A stretch of DNA of 64,000 nucleotides, from positions 310,001 through 374,000 of the forward strand of contig NZ_CP125298.1 of NCBI RefSeq assembly GCF_030412785.1. The letters run 5' to 3'. The stretch is from Paraburkholderia sabiae. Lineage in GTDB: Bacteria > Pseudomonadota > Gammaproteobacteria > Burkholderiales > Burkholderiaceae. Numbering within the stretch: position 1 is the stretch's first letter; each line of letters starts with the position of its first letter. The position numbers and the translations under genes are program-made. The notes below the pieces were generated by a model, which was not told the origin of the DNA, did not search any database, and saw only the letters and a list, made by a program, of their open reading frames with translations. Below, piece after piece: positions 9,525-18,666 of this stretch.

Positions 9525-9944
9525 TTTTCCACATAAAACCAAGGGCATTTGAACGAAACTAAAAAGAAATGAAAAGGCATGCAATTGTATGGCAAACTCC
9601 CACGATAATTTCAAAGAAATTCGTAACGCAGTCGAACTCGAGATGACCGAGTCGCACAGAAAAAACGGAAAGATTTTCAGAGTTCAGGAAAATTAATGGC
9701 AAACAATAATAGATAATATGAGTCTGTTTATTAACAGTGCGCTAACCGCGCACGTACAACACAAGACGTGGATACTTAAAAAAGACACGGCAACAGGAAT
9801 ATCAGTTTCCAGCAGCCTTATTTCAGCTCACAGAGCCAACAAACAAGACAAACGACGAAGCACTGGACAAAACAAAAGTACAACTCCAGACTCAGATGCA
9901 AGGTCGCATGCGCCGAGCAGCCCATACGCAACGGGCAAGGTCGA
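9525..9944. other. AT-rich intergenic stretch downstream of gene A
   Basis: This is notably AT-rich compared with the surrounding IS DNA. The plus-strand frame at 9718-10173 is mostly antisense to gene A. No motif or repeat is recognised. Confidence 0.4.
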
Positions 9945-10592
9945 CTATAAGGTCGAACGAGTGGAAGCCACCACGTCGAATTTTCCGAAATATCGGCGGC
10001 TCCAGAAGTCGCCCCCTTCGTGGCGGAACAAGTCGGTTTTTGGAATGATGATGCATTTCCTAAGGTTATTCACAGAGTCTACGCCGCATCCCAATTCCCG
10101 ATATTTGAATAACACTTCATATGTGCTGAAATCCTCTTCGTACGGCATGGCGTCGTATGCCAGCATCCGTTGATGTCCATTTTCATCTACAAAGCAAAAA
10201 TCTTCGCCTAGATAGCTGAGGTTGCTTTTCTCCGCCATCGTGCAGCATGACTCGGTGTCAGCTACGACGGAGAGGAATTTCGGATAATAGCCTTCTCTGC
10301 GCGAAATCTGCTCCATGATACCCTCGGTAGGGTCATTCATGCATGGGTATTGGCGAAATTCCGCCATAAGCTCGTCGACACGATCGGAGTCAAACCGCAA
10401 TTGCCAGCCCTCAAACGAATCCAGGATATCGGCATACTCGTGTTGCGCCGGGAGAAGCGCGTCATCGAGAAAAGTGTCATAGCGCGCAATCGCAGCTCTG
10501 ACTGAGCGCCTGAGCTCATCCTTGTTTCTCTCCTGGGTAAGATCGGCACAGTCGAAAACTGGGCGATCATCGAAGTCAGGTGGGCTGGACAT
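9945..10592 (-). CDS. Orphan hypothetical protein A (paralogue of B)
   Basis: I do not recognise the family. The protein has 215 residues, is acidic and soluble, with no signal peptide or membrane segment. It aligns end to end with the product of 48113-48721: both share PC(M/I)NxP in the middle, then GCxxVD, IPxTD, and a C-terminal SR..xFD(V/I)(V/I)AxT. The gene is AT-richer than the IS DNA around it and stands alone. It lies between an IS3-like left end (9456-9524) and a block (11023-11082) that also flanks B. Possible roles include immunity or stress proteins, but nothing in the sequence decides this. Confidence 0.7.
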   Translation of the reverse strand: MSSPPDFDDRPVFDCADLTQERNKDELRRSVRAAIARYDTFLDDALLPAQHEYADILDSFEGWQLRFDSDRVDELMAEFRQYPCMNDPTEGIMEQISRREGYYPKFLSVVADTESCCTMAEKSNLSYLGEDFCFVDENGHQRMLAYDAMPYEEDFSTYEVLFKYRELGCGVDSVNNLRKCIIIPKTDLFRHEGGDFWSRRYFGKFDVVASTRSTL

Positions 10593-11022
10593 GGTGAGAG
10601 GATATGTGAGTAGGGTGACGAGAGCTGATAAGAAAGAAGCACCTTGCTGTTTTGGAAACGGAAAGTACCTGCCTACCTATATATAGTGGTACGAGTCGTG
10701 TCCATAAACACATGCAAATATCAATAAGAAATCTCTTTAACGCTTTTCTTTAATTTAAAAGGTTAAGAATCTCTGGTGACAGGAACATCCATCCTTTGAA
10801 AATCACGAAAAGATAACGTGAGCCCTGATCTTTGAAAATCGCGAAAGGTTAAAGCGACCATGATTGATGGCGACCCGGGAAACGTAAAATTATGGCTTTT
10901 TTCCTTGGGGAAGCGGCACATGATCATAGATGTGACGGCGATTCGCGTCGTCGCATTCAAACCTCCAGAACGCGGGCGGTTTATTATAATTTTTATTCAA
11001 AGGCCGGAAGCACCGCTCTCAG
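10593..11022. other. AT-rich upstream region of gene A
   Basis: This low-GC stretch holds the gene A upstream region and two 36-bp-spaced direct repeats (10794-10858). The plus-strand frame from 10860 has no recognisable domain and runs on into IS sequence; I do not call it a gene. Confidence 0.4.
10794..10858. repeat. Two direct repeats, 36-bp period
   Basis: CTTTGAAAATCACGAAAAG begins at 10794, and CTTTGAAAATCGCGAAAGG at 10830. The core CTTTGAAAATCRCGAAARG is followed by TAA in each. They could be paired binding sites for a regulator or initiator, or eroded iterons, but only two units are visible. Confidence 0.65.
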
Positions 11023-11082
11023 AGATCGCTTTCCAATCGTTACGTGAACCCACTATAGCGCCCCCCTTCGCCAGGACCAAAG
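11023..11082. repeat. Diverged flank repeat shared with 49161-49220
   Basis: AGATCGCTTTCCA is followed by an ACG(T)GAACsCAC block and GCxCCCCCTTCG. The same order occurs on the far side of gene B. It lies just before an integrase fragment here, and before an IS3 orfB fragment there. Confidence 0.55.
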
Positions 11083-11154
11083 TTGTTGCGTGCAAACTCA
11101 CACCGAGTCGGCCCGAAGCGGGTCAACGCCGGTGCGCGGGCGGAGTAGGCAACG

Positions 11155-11526
11155 CAATTCGCCGTGCCGATCCGGACCTTCTCTGACTGGAGCAATCCTC
11201 TGTCCGGCTATCTTGAGGTTGATTTCGCTGAGCATTGCGGTGGCACCGAGATCGACGGCGACGTCGTGCACAGCTTCGTGATGACCGATATCGCGACCGC
11301 CTGGACCGAATGCTTCGCCATGCCGTACCTAAGCGGCACGCTCGTCCTCGAGTACGTCGAGGGCGTTAGCAGACTGCTGAAATACACCCGAGCTAAAGCG
11401 GCCTCGCTCCAATTACGCGGCTCTCGCCGCAAGATTTTCGCATTGTGCGAATTCAACGTCCTGTTAAGCGATTTGAGGTCAATTCATGGCCTCATTTCCG
11501 TGTTGACTTTCACGATGAATTGGTAA
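11155..11526 (+). pseudogene. Integrase core-domain (DDE) transposase fragment
   Basis: The frame reads VPIRTFSDWSNPLSGYLEVD, then FAEHCGGTEIDGDVVHSF and TDIATAWTE. This is the first strand of an integrase catalytic core with its leading aspartate, as in ISNCY-type transposases. Homology fades after ~11350, and there is no second or third acidic residue. The fragment is cut by the IS110 element beginning before 11606. Confidence 0.65.
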
Positions 11527-11605
11527 GGAGCCTCGCAGCCGGTGGTCGGCGACGCTCCATGCCACCATTGCTGTACTCCCGCAACCGTCCGTCACGGAGG
11601 ACATC

Positions 11606-12667
11606 ATGAACGCGATTACCCGAGTCGGCATTGATCTCGCCAAGAACGTTATGCAGATTCATGCGGTCGACCAGGCCGGTCACGTTGTGCTCCGCAAAAC
11701 CATTACCCGCGAGAAGTTCCTTAGCTGGTTCGCGAACCTTCCGCGGTGCCGCGTTGCCATGGAAGCGTGCAGCACCGCCCACTACTGGGCACGCCGGCTG
11801 AGCGAACTTGGGCACGAGGTCCGGCTGATACCCCCGCAATTCGCCGCACCCTACCGCAAGGGCGGCGCCCACGTGAAGAACGACGCGCTCGACGCTGAAG
11901 CCGTTTGCGAAGCTGACAGCCGTCCCCAGATGCGTTTCGTCCCCGTGAAGTCGCCAGCCCAACAGGGCGTGCTAACGCTCCACCGCATGCGCACTGGCTA
12001 CGTCGAGGAGCGCACTGCGCTGGTCAACCGGCTGCGCGCACTCCTTGCCGAATTCGGCATTTTCATCCCGCAAGGCATCGACCGGTTGCGCAGGCACTTC
12101 GTCGCACAAGTCGAGGACGGCGCCAGCGAGCTTCCCGGCACGGCGCGTGAAGCGTTAATGCGCGCCTGGACACAGTGGCAGACGCTCGATCAGGAAATCG
12201 CCTGGTACGACCGCCAGATCGCTGCCCACGCTTGTCACGATGGCGCCGCCAAGCGCTGCATGGACATGTGCGGCGTCGGCCCGCTTACCGCATCGGCCGC
12301 CGTCGCCACCATCGTCAATGCCAACCAGTTCAAGAACGGCCGCCAGATGGCGGCCTGGCTTGGTCTCGTGCCCCGCCAGAACAGCAGCGGCGGCAAGCAG
12401 CGCCTTGGCCGCATTACCAAACAGGGAAACGATTATCTGCGCATGCTGCTGTTTCAGGGCGCGCGCTCTGCGGTCTTCACCGCGCACCGGCGTGACGACC
12501 GGGTCTCGCGCTGGATCGTTCAGCTGCAGACCCGGGTGGGCTATTACCGGACACTGGTCGCTGTAGCTAATAAGAACGCTCGCATCCTCTGGGCCATCCT
12601 CGCAAAAGGCGAGAAGTTCAACCCCGCTCACGCGCCCGCCCGTCCCAATCCCGCGAGCGACGCGTGA
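11606..12667 (+). CDS. IS110-family transposase
   Basis: This DEDD transposase has 353 residues, starting MNAITRVGIDLAKNVMQIHA. The RuvC-like acidic residues appear as GIDLAK, MEACS and NDALDAEAV. The C-terminal transposase_20 region is CGVGPLTASAAVATI, NGRQMAAWLGLVPRQNSSGG with the serine-containing GG loop, and GNDYLRMLLFQGAR. It is intact with a good GGAGG upstream. IS110 enzymes recombine without cutting out a copy of flanking DNA, and act with a bridge RNA from a non-coding end. Confidence 0.92.
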   Translation: MNAITRVGIDLAKNVMQIHAVDQAGHVVLRKTITREKFLSWFANLPRCRVAMEACSTAHYWARRLSELGHEVRLIPPQFAAPYRKGGAHVKNDALDAEAVCEADSRPQMRFVPVKSPAQQGVLTLHRMRTGYVEERTALVNRLRALLAEFGIFIPQGIDRLRRHFVAQVEDGASELPGTAREALMRAWTQWQTLDQEIAWYDRQIAAHACHDGAAKRCMDMCGVGPLTASAAVATIVNANQFKNGRQMAAWLGLVPRQNSSGGKQRLGRITKQGNDYLRMLLFQGARSAVFTAHRRDDRVSRWIVQLQTRVGYYRTLVAVANKNARILWAILAKGEKFNPAHAPARPNPASDA

Positions 12668-12974
12668 CCGACGTTCAACCCCACGCAGTACTCGCTTTGC
12701 TCATCTTCCTTCAGGACGCAACAGGCAGTGATAGCGACAGGTCAGACCGGCAGCAGGCGAACTCGGAAGTCCGTCAGGCGCACGTGCCACTTCGTGTCGC
12801 CGCACTATGGATGGAGTCCTGCTGCGCGGTTACTATCCGGGCCCCGGCGCGCGACGACTGCGCCCAACAAGGCCGTTTATAGGTGTGCAGTCTCTCCCGT
12901 CGCTTCACGCACAGATTTCTCAAACGCAGGAAACACCACATGATATGTGATCCTTACTTCCCAAGACCAACTTG
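12668..12974. other. IS110 right end and spacer
   Basis: Non-coding between the IS110 transposase stop and the IS5 transposase stop. It presumably includes the IS110 right end. No gene is seen. Confidence 0.4.
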
Positions 12975-14090
12975 CTAAAAGGCGAGGCTCCTTATAGGAC
13001 GGACTTGTGCCAAGGATCGCAGGCGCACGAGGTTATAGGCGACCATGTTTAACACGAACATCTGATCCACCTTCTTCAACCCGCGCACCATCGTCTGGCG
13101 CATGCGCCCCACGGTCTTCGCCCAGCCGAAGCCTTGTTCGATCAGCTTGCGCTTTTGCTGAGAAATGGCGTAGCCCACGCTCGAGGCAATCGTGTCGGCC
13201 ACCGCCGAACGCCGCCCCGAGGTATTTTGCGCTACGTGCGGTGTCACCTTCATTTCGTGGCAGGCCTCGATGAATTCCTGTGCGTCGTAACCCTTGTCCG
13301 CACCCAGCGTGATTTCTGCGCTCGCATCCTTTACCGCTTGCCGCACGTCGTTGATCATGATCTTGGCCGCTTCACGCTCGGCATGCCCGTCGGCGTGGGT
13401 CACACGCGCGTTGATCACCAAGCCGTGCCGGTTATCGGTCAACGTATGGCCCATGTACCGCAATTCGCTGGCCGTCTTGCCTTTGCGATAGAGCCGCGCA
13501 TCGGGATCGGTCCTCGACTGATGCGTCTCGTTGCTGCGCTTGCTACCTTTGAAGTCGTCCGCGCTGCCGCCGTCGTTGTCCTGATCGTCACCGTCCTTGC
13601 GCACGAAGCTCTTGTGTCCCGCCCACGCCTGGATCAGCGTGCCGTCGACGCTGAAGTGTTCGCCCGAGAGCAGATCCTTCTTCTCAGCTATGGCCACTAC
13701 TTCGTTGAAGAATTCGATGATCGCATCGTGCTTGATCAATCGCTCGCGATTCTTCGTGAAGACCGTGGGCACCCACACCTCGTCATCCATTGCCAGGCCG
13801 ATAAACCAACGAAAAAGCCGGTTATATTGAACCTGCTCCATCAGTTGCCGCTCCGAGCGGATGTTGTAGAGAACCTGGATCAGCATGGCTCGCAGCAGCT
13901 TCTCTGGCGCGATGCTCGGCCGCCCGTCCTTTATGTTCGCTTCGTACATCCCGGCGAACAGTCGATCCATCTTCGCCAGCGCTTCGTTCGCCATCACGCG
14001 GATCGATCGCAACGGATGCGACTTCGGGACGAAGTCGTCCAGCTTCCGCAGGGAAAACAAACTCCCGGTGAACGTGTCGGCGCCGCGCAT
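12975..14090 (-). CDS. IS5-family transposase
   Basis: An intact 371-residue DDE transposase starting MRGADTFTGSLFSLRKLDDF, with the N-terminal domain RPSIAPEKLLRAMLIQVLY. The catalytic segments are HFSVDGTLIQAWAG (first D), LGADKGYDAQEF (second D) and KRKLIEQGFGWAKTVG (E). A degraded relative of the same type is split between 21591-21893 and 24425-24620. Confidence 0.92.
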   Translation of the reverse strand: MRGADTFTGSLFSLRKLDDFVPKSHPLRSIRVMANEALAKMDRLFAGMYEANIKDGRPSIAPEKLLRAMLIQVLYNIRSERQLMEQVQYNRLFRWFIGLAMDDEVWVPTVFTKNRERLIKHDAIIEFFNEVVAIAEKKDLLSGEHFSVDGTLIQAWAGHKSFVRKDGDDQDNDGGSADDFKGSKRSNETHQSRTDPDARLYRKGKTASELRYMGHTLTDNRHGLVINARVTHADGHAEREAAKIMINDVRQAVKDASAEITLGADKGYDAQEFIEACHEMKVTPHVAQNTSGRRSAVADTIASSVGYAISQQKRKLIEQGFGWAKTVGRMRQTMVRGLKKVDQMFVLNMVAYNLVRLRSLAQVRPIRSLAF

Positions 14091-14135
14091 GATCTCCAGT
14101 GGGCAAGTGAGGGTCCTAATATCAACGCATAGAGA

Positions 14136-14196
14136 GCGTCAAGCAGCGTGGCCGGTCAGCGACAACTATTTTGGCCGGCCAAGCTAATTGTCGCCG
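14136..14196. repeat. Solo end of the IS21 element-2 type
   Basis: GCGTCAAGCAGCGTGGCCGG, then GACAACTATTTTGGCCGGCC and a partial second ATTGTCG unit. The reverse complement matches the right end of the IS21 at 40036-40100. No IS21 genes adjoin it, so it is a leftover terminus. Confidence 0.65.
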
Positions 14197-14199
14197 CCC

Positions 14200-14622
14200 A
14201 AACGCATCAGGGGACTTCCGCGATGACGTCAGCCGCCGGTACTTCAGCAACCTGCTAACTCGATGCAGTGCTGACAGGATCTGCTGTGGTTCTGTCCGAG
14301 GTGTGACGAACCGCATGGACGGGCGCGATGCCGCTTCGCAGATCGCCTCAGCATCAGCAAAGTCGTTTTTATTGCTTTTGACGAACGGTCGAACGAGGTG
14401 TGGGGCAATCAGACGGACTCGATGGCCGAAGCCACCTAGCGTGCGCGCCATGAAATGCGCGCCAGCGCACGCCTCCATTGCAATCGTACAGGCGGGAAAA
14501 TTTGCGAACATCTCAACGAGCTGCCGGCGCGTCACCTTCCGGCGAAAAACCTCTTCACCCTTTCGGTCCTGAGCGTGCAAGTGAAACGAATGCTTGCCAA
14601 GATCGATTCCTACGATCGTCAC
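14200..14622 (-). pseudogene. IS110-family transposase, N-terminal fragment
   Basis: A GTG at 14622 opens TIVGIDLGKHSFHLHAQD, followed by MEACAGAHFMARTLGGFGH, VRPFVKSNKNDFADAEAI and the region up to LSALHRV. The catalytic DEDD residues of the N-terminal domain are present. After ~140 residues the frame leaves the family and runs into the IS21-type end at 14196. The C-terminal half is missing. Confidence 0.85.
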
Positions 14623-14779
14623 CTGTTCCAGGTTTCCCTTGGTGATTGCCTTCGTAGTTCGCTCTGAATAAACCCGGAGCGCCTCTTGAGACGGACCCTT
14701 GAGGCCGAAATGGTGTTGTGAGATTTGCAGGAACCTGGCACATTAACGCGAGAATCCTGCATTTTTCGACGAGGTGCAG

Positions 14780-16102
14780 ATGGGTCCGAAGACGCCTATG
14801 CCGGAGCAAGATTTCTTCCGACATCCGCTGCGCGAACAGATCAATCTGAAGCATCCGTTGGTACGGTTGGCCGACCTGATTCACTGGGATCGGCTAGGCG
14901 TATCGATGAGCGAGAGCTTCGCGTCCGGCAAAGGTCGACCGGCGAGTTCGCCGCGTCTGATTGCGGGGCTGCTGTATCTGCAGCACACATTTGACCTGTC
15001 GGACGAGGAAGTTGTCTGGCAGTGGGTTGAAAATCCGTACTGGCAAGTCTTCACGGGTGAGACGTACCTGCAGACCGAGCCACCGATCGATCCGTCGAGC
15101 CTGACACGCTGGCGCAAGCGGCTGGGCGAAGCCGGCGTCGAAGAACTGCTGGCCGAGACGATTGACGCCGCCAGGCGTGCCGGCGTAATCAAGGCTGCGA
15201 GCGTGAAGCGCGTGATCGTTGACACGACCGTCATGCAAAAGGCGATCGCGCATCCCACCGATTCTCGCTTGCTCGAACGGTGTCGCGAACATCTGGTGAA
15301 GGCTGCGGCTCGGCACGGCCTGAAACTGCGGCAGAACTACAACCGCGAGGCGCCCCACCTGGCGCGTCAGATTGGCCGTTACGCACATGCGAAGCAGTAC
15401 AAGCGCATGAAGAAAGTGTTGCGTACGCTGCGCTCGCGGGTGGGTCGGGTGATGCGTGACGTGGAGCGGCAGCTTGGCACAGTCGCCGATGGTAGCCGCG
15501 CGGCCCTGCAGGAACTGATTGGGCGCACGAAGCGCATCCTGTTGCAAAAGGCAAAGGACAAAAACAAGCTCTACGCACTCCATGCGCCAGAGGTGGAGTG
15601 CCTGGCCAAAGGCAAGGCACGCACGCCGTATGAGTTTGGGGTGAAGGTGTCGATCACGACGACGCACAAGGAAGGCCTGATCGTTGGCATGCGTTCGATG
15701 CCGGGCAATCCCTACGACGGACACACGCTCGCTGAGGCGCTGGAACAGGCGGCGATCCTGAGCGACGTCACGCCGGAAATCGCCGTCGTCGACCGTGGCT
15801 ACAAGGGTGTTGCGGTGGACGGCGTGAAGATCTACCACCCCGGCTTGCGACGAGGCATCACACGCGGATTACGCGCGATGATCAGACGGCGCAGTGCAAT
15901 CGAGCCAGCTATCGGCCACATGAAGACAGACGGGAAGCTCGACCGGAACTGGCTTAAAGGCACAATCGGCGATGCAATGCACGCGGTGCTGTGCGGCGCC
16001 GGTCACAATCTGCGGATGATCCTCAGGAAGTTGCGGCTTTTTTGCGCCCTCGTTCTTGTCGCGTTCTTCGTTCCTGTCGATCAGACAACGCCCGTCGTCT
16101 GA
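14780..16102 (+). CDS. IS5-family transposase (440 aa type)
   Basis: Starts MGPKTPMPEQDFFRHPLREQ; an earlier ATG at 14774 adds two residues. The N-terminal DUF772-like domain is RPASSPRLIAGLLYLQHTF. Catalytic residues lie in RVIVDTTVMQKA (D), EIAVVDRGYKGV (D) and RRSAIEPAIGHMKTD (E). About 440 residues with no interruption, so it is probably active. It abuts IS110 debris upstream and an IS3 left-end fragment downstream. Confidence 0.92.
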   Translation: MGPKTPMPEQDFFRHPLREQINLKHPLVRLADLIHWDRLGVSMSESFASGKGRPASSPRLIAGLLYLQHTFDLSDEEVVWQWVENPYWQVFTGETYLQTEPPIDPSSLTRWRKRLGEAGVEELLAETIDAARRAGVIKAASVKRVIVDTTVMQKAIAHPTDSRLLERCREHLVKAAARHGLKLRQNYNREAPHLARQIGRYAHAKQYKRMKKVLRTLRSRVGRVMRDVERQLGTVADGSRAALQELIGRTKRILLQKAKDKNKLYALHAPEVECLAKGKARTPYEFGVKVSITTTHKEGLIVGMRSMPGNPYDGHTLAEALEQAAILSDVTPEIAVVDRGYKGVAVDGVKIYHPGLRRGITRGLRAMIRRRSAIEPAIGHMKTDGKLDRNWLKGTIGDAMHAVLCGAGHNLRMILRKLRLFCALVLVAFFVPVDQTTPVV

Positions 16103-16241
16103 ACCCGACGACGGACAAAGCGCTTTATTCAGGGCCGACTTCGTAGCGTACTCTTGCCGTGGAAGCGGGGGCGACCATCCCATTAACACAGTCGTATGAT
16201 AGGAGACTGTGTCGGGGGCTTCGGGGGGCCGTTCCACCCCG

Positions 16242-16443
16242 CTACAGCGTCAACCTGACAGAGCCGAACGACCCTTCACTGAACCAGTGCTTCCTGCACA
16301 GTTCCGTGACCGGCATCCGGGCCTCGGCTTCCTTCAAAAACCCGATGATTTGCTGTTCCGTAAAGCGCTTCTTCATGTTCGTCCTCCTCGCGGAAAACGA
16401 ACTTTACTAGACTCCGGCTGGCCCTGTTTGCAGGGGCAGGTCA
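16242..16443 (-). pseudogene. IS3-family left end plus orfA fragment
   Basis: Reading leftward from 16443: TGACCTGCCCCTGCAAACAG, then a GCGAGGAGGACGAAC leader and an ATG at 16376. The ATG opens MKKRFTEQQIIGFLKEAEAR and continues through TELCRKHWFSEGSFGS before a stop at 16242. Only the start of the OrfA HTH remains. It shows what an IS3 left end of this type looks like, which helps identify 9456-9524 and 47622-47689. Confidence 0.75.
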
Positions 16444-16482
16444 GCCCCGCTGTTCGACCTCCTTTGTGGCACAGTAAGACCT

Positions 16483-17274
16483 TTACTGGCCGGCGTATCG
16501 CCGATATGCCAGTGTCAGCCTCGCGTCATATAAGTTGCGTGTGTAATTTGACCCGTTGTATCCCTTTGCGAACGCAGCCCAATTCCCACGTTTCAGCGCA
16601 GCTAGCAAGCTGGCATCTGCTGCGACGAATCGCACAAAAGCGTCGAACTGATCGGCTTCGCTTCTTTCCATTCGTGCGACGAACTCGCCGATGCCCGAAT
16701 AACCCAAGCGCTTCCAATGATAGCCCATCACCTGAAACGCCCCCCAACTCGCTGACTCGTATGCGGCACGGGCATCGACCAGCGCGGCATCGGCTAGGCG
16801 TTCATACTCGGCCGCGCCACCGCGATAACCGCCGCGCATCTGGGAGCAGATGTTCGGATTAGTGGCGGCGATCGGTGCCGGATGGATGCCGCGTGAATCT
16901 AGCCGTTGCCAGAAGATATGACGCTCGAACAGGATTTTCGGCCGGCCATCAATTAGGAAACCCGACCCTGTCGATTCCACTTCATTGACGGCCCGTACAC
17001 AGGCGATCGGCACTGCGAGCCTTTCGGCGGCCATTTCAATATCAGCATCGCGCAACTGCTTAGGGTCTCGCCGGCCGTTTGCGATCGCTGCGAGCGTCTC
17101 CGGGCCCGCGATCCCGTCGATGACAAGGCCAACCTTCGCCTGCACGGTCTTAATGGTCGCGGCTGTCGCGTCATCGTAAACGCTCGTAGGCTCTAGCTGA
17201 TAGCCGCAGCCCATGAGGCATTGTTGCAACAGGCCGACGTCGTACCCACAGTCGCCGAGACGATACGCTTTCAT
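16483..17274 (-). CDS. N-acetylmuramidase with peptidoglycan-binding domain
   Basis: The 263-residue product has an N-terminal PG_binding_1-like domain (about 1-70: GDCGYDVGLLQQCLMGCGY, IDGIAGPETLAAI). An N-acetylmuramidase (DUF3380) domain follows from ~75 to the end: AVNEVESTGSGFLIDGRPKI holds the likely catalytic Glu near residue 97, then LFERHIFW, SWGAFQVMGYHWKRLGYSG and a C-terminal YNGSNYTRNLYDARL. It would cleave cell-wall glycan. No signal peptide is visible, which suits a phage endolysin needing a holin, or a type VI-delivered effector. No phage or T6SS genes adjoin it; it sits between IS3 remnants, so it is a stranded passenger. Confidence 0.85.
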   Translation of the reverse strand: MKAYRLGDCGYDVGLLQQCLMGCGYQLEPTSVYDDATAATIKTVQAKVGLVIDGIAGPETLAAIANGRRDPKQLRDADIEMAAERLAVPIACVRAVNEVESTGSGFLIDGRPKILFERHIFWQRLDSRGIHPAPIAATNPNICSQMRGGYRGGAAEYERLADAALVDARAAYESASWGAFQVMGYHWKRLGYSGIGEFVARMERSEADQFDAFVRFVAADASLLAALKRGNWAAFAKGYNGSNYTRNLYDARLTLAYRRYAGQ

Positions 17275-17410
17275 AAATGGTTACCCCAGCAAAAAACAGC
17301 GCTGACACTGTCGCGCATGGCAAATACACACGCCGGTCTGAGGGCTGGTTATGGCCTAATGCGAATACGGTGCGAGCCACCTTCACAAATGGATGCGCAA
17401 CCTGCGCTTT

Positions 17411-18310
17411 TCATTCTTTAAGCGAGAGTCCGTCGGTAATATTCAGGATGCTTGAAAGAAACGGTTCCTCTACACAGGCAGGCACGTCCGCCCTTGCACG
17501 ATACTTAGTGGCGAACTCCGCTGGCGAGAGATAATTAAGAGCGCTGTGAGGTCGGTCCTCATTATATTGCCGACGCCACGCCGAGATGATCGACCGAGCG
17601 TGAGAGAGATCAACGAAGCAGTGCAAATTAAGGCATTCATCACGAAATTTTCCGTTGAACGATTCGATGTACGCATTCTGCGTTGGCTTGCCAGGCTGAA
17701 TAAATTTCAACGCAACTCCATTTCGGTACGCCCATTGGTCCAACTCCAGGCTCGTAAATTCTGGCCCGTTGTCCGTTCTCAGCGCTCCAGGATAGCCCTT
17801 AAAACGAGCTACGCAGTCCAACGCTCGAGCCACATGCGAGCCCAAAATCCGGCGGTCGACGACAATGTCAAGAGCCTCTCTGGTGAAAACATCCACGATG
17901 GTCAAGCACTTCAGACGTCGCCCATTTGAGATGGTGTCCATTACAAAATCAATCGACCAGATTTCATTGGGGCCGCTCGGCAAAGCGAGCTTCTTACGCT
18001 CAACCATGACGCCGCGGCGCTGCCTACGCCGACGCAAAGGCAAGCCAGCCTGCTGATAAAGGCGATACACCCGCTTATGGTTGACGTGGATGCCTTCGCG
18101 TTCAATCAGTGCATGCAGCCGCCGATAGCCGAATCGGGGGCGCTCATGCGCCAGTTCCATGAGGCGCGCCGTCAGCTCGTTGTTCTTGCAGTCCGGAGTC
18201 GCTTTGTAATGCAACGAGCTGCGAGAAAGCCCCACAAGCCGGCAAGCGTGTCGCTCCGAGATGTCGACGTTTATCCGAATCGACAACACTGCCTCGCGCT
18301 TGGCTTGCGG
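17411..18310 (-). CDS. IS3-family transposase OrfB
   Basis: DDE integrase-core transposase produced by -1 frameshifting from OrfA. The frame is open upstream of the TTG near 18289 into the orfA 3' end, offset by -1. Conserved segments are RPRFGYRRLHALIEREG, EIWSIDFVMDTISNGRR (D), LRTDNGPEFTS (D) and NAYIESFNGKFRDECLN (E), then EDRPHSALNYLSPAEF. The gene is intact, forming a complete IS3 with 18313-18585. Confidence 0.9.
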   Translation of the reverse strand, partial: PQAKREAVLSIRINVDISERHACRLVGLSRSSLHYKATPDCKNNELTARLMELAHERPRFGYRRLHALIEREGIHVNHKRVYRLYQQAGLPLRRRRQRRGVMVERKKLALPSGPNEIWSIDFVMDTISNGRRLKCLTIVDVFTREALDIVVDRRILGSHVARALDCVARFKGYPGALRTDNGPEFTSLELDQWAYRNGVALKFIQPGKPTQNAYIESFNGKFRDECLNLHCFVDLSHARSIISAWRRQYNEDRPHSALNYLSPAEFATKYRARADVPACVEEPFLSSILNITDGLSLKE

Positions 18311-18312
18311 GC

Positions 18313-18585
18313 TCAGGGCTTTGCATTGAGGGCGACCTTCAACGCCTCTACTTTGAGCGTAGCGTTGGCTAGCAACTTATTAAGCCTAGCATTCTCGGCG
18401 TGCAACGCCTTGAGTCGACTGGCGGCCGGTATCGCCATGCCTCCGAACTTTGCACGCCACGCGTAGAACGATGCGTCGCTGAAACCATGCTGTTTGCATA
18501 AATCTTTAACCTTTTTACCTGCTCGGGCTTTTTTCAGAAACCCGATGATTTGCTGTTCCGTAAAGTGCTTCTTCATGTTCGTCAT
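18313..18585 (-). CDS. IS3-family transposase OrfA
   Basis: About 90 residues from the ATG at 18585 (MTNMKKHFTEQQIIGFLKKA). The HTH_Tnp_1 region is KKVKDLCKQHGFSDASFYAW, followed by a leucine-rich heptad (LKALHAENARLNKLLANATL) for OrfA-OrfB assembly. The stop lies inside the region where the orfB frame is already open. Confidence 0.88.
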   Translation of the reverse strand: MTNMKKHFTEQQIIGFLKKARAGKKVKDLCKQHGFSDASFYAWRAKFGGMAIPAASRLKALHAENARLNKLLANATLKVEALKVALNAKP

Positions 18586-18666
18586 GCTATCCGAAACTGA
18601 ACTGGACGACGGCTGGCCCTGACTCACCGTGTCGGAGGAGGGGCCATAAGTGATACCGGCACGAAC

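Noticed and set aside
9718..10173. Plus-strand frame of 151 codons
   Set aside because: Its second half is antisense to gene A; no motif, no ribosome binding site.
10860..11186. Plus-strand frame of 108 codons
   Set aside because: Crosses the flank repeat into integrase debris and has no conserved segment.
14894..15838. 314-codon minus-strand frame
   Set aside because: Antisense shadow of the intact IS5 transposase.
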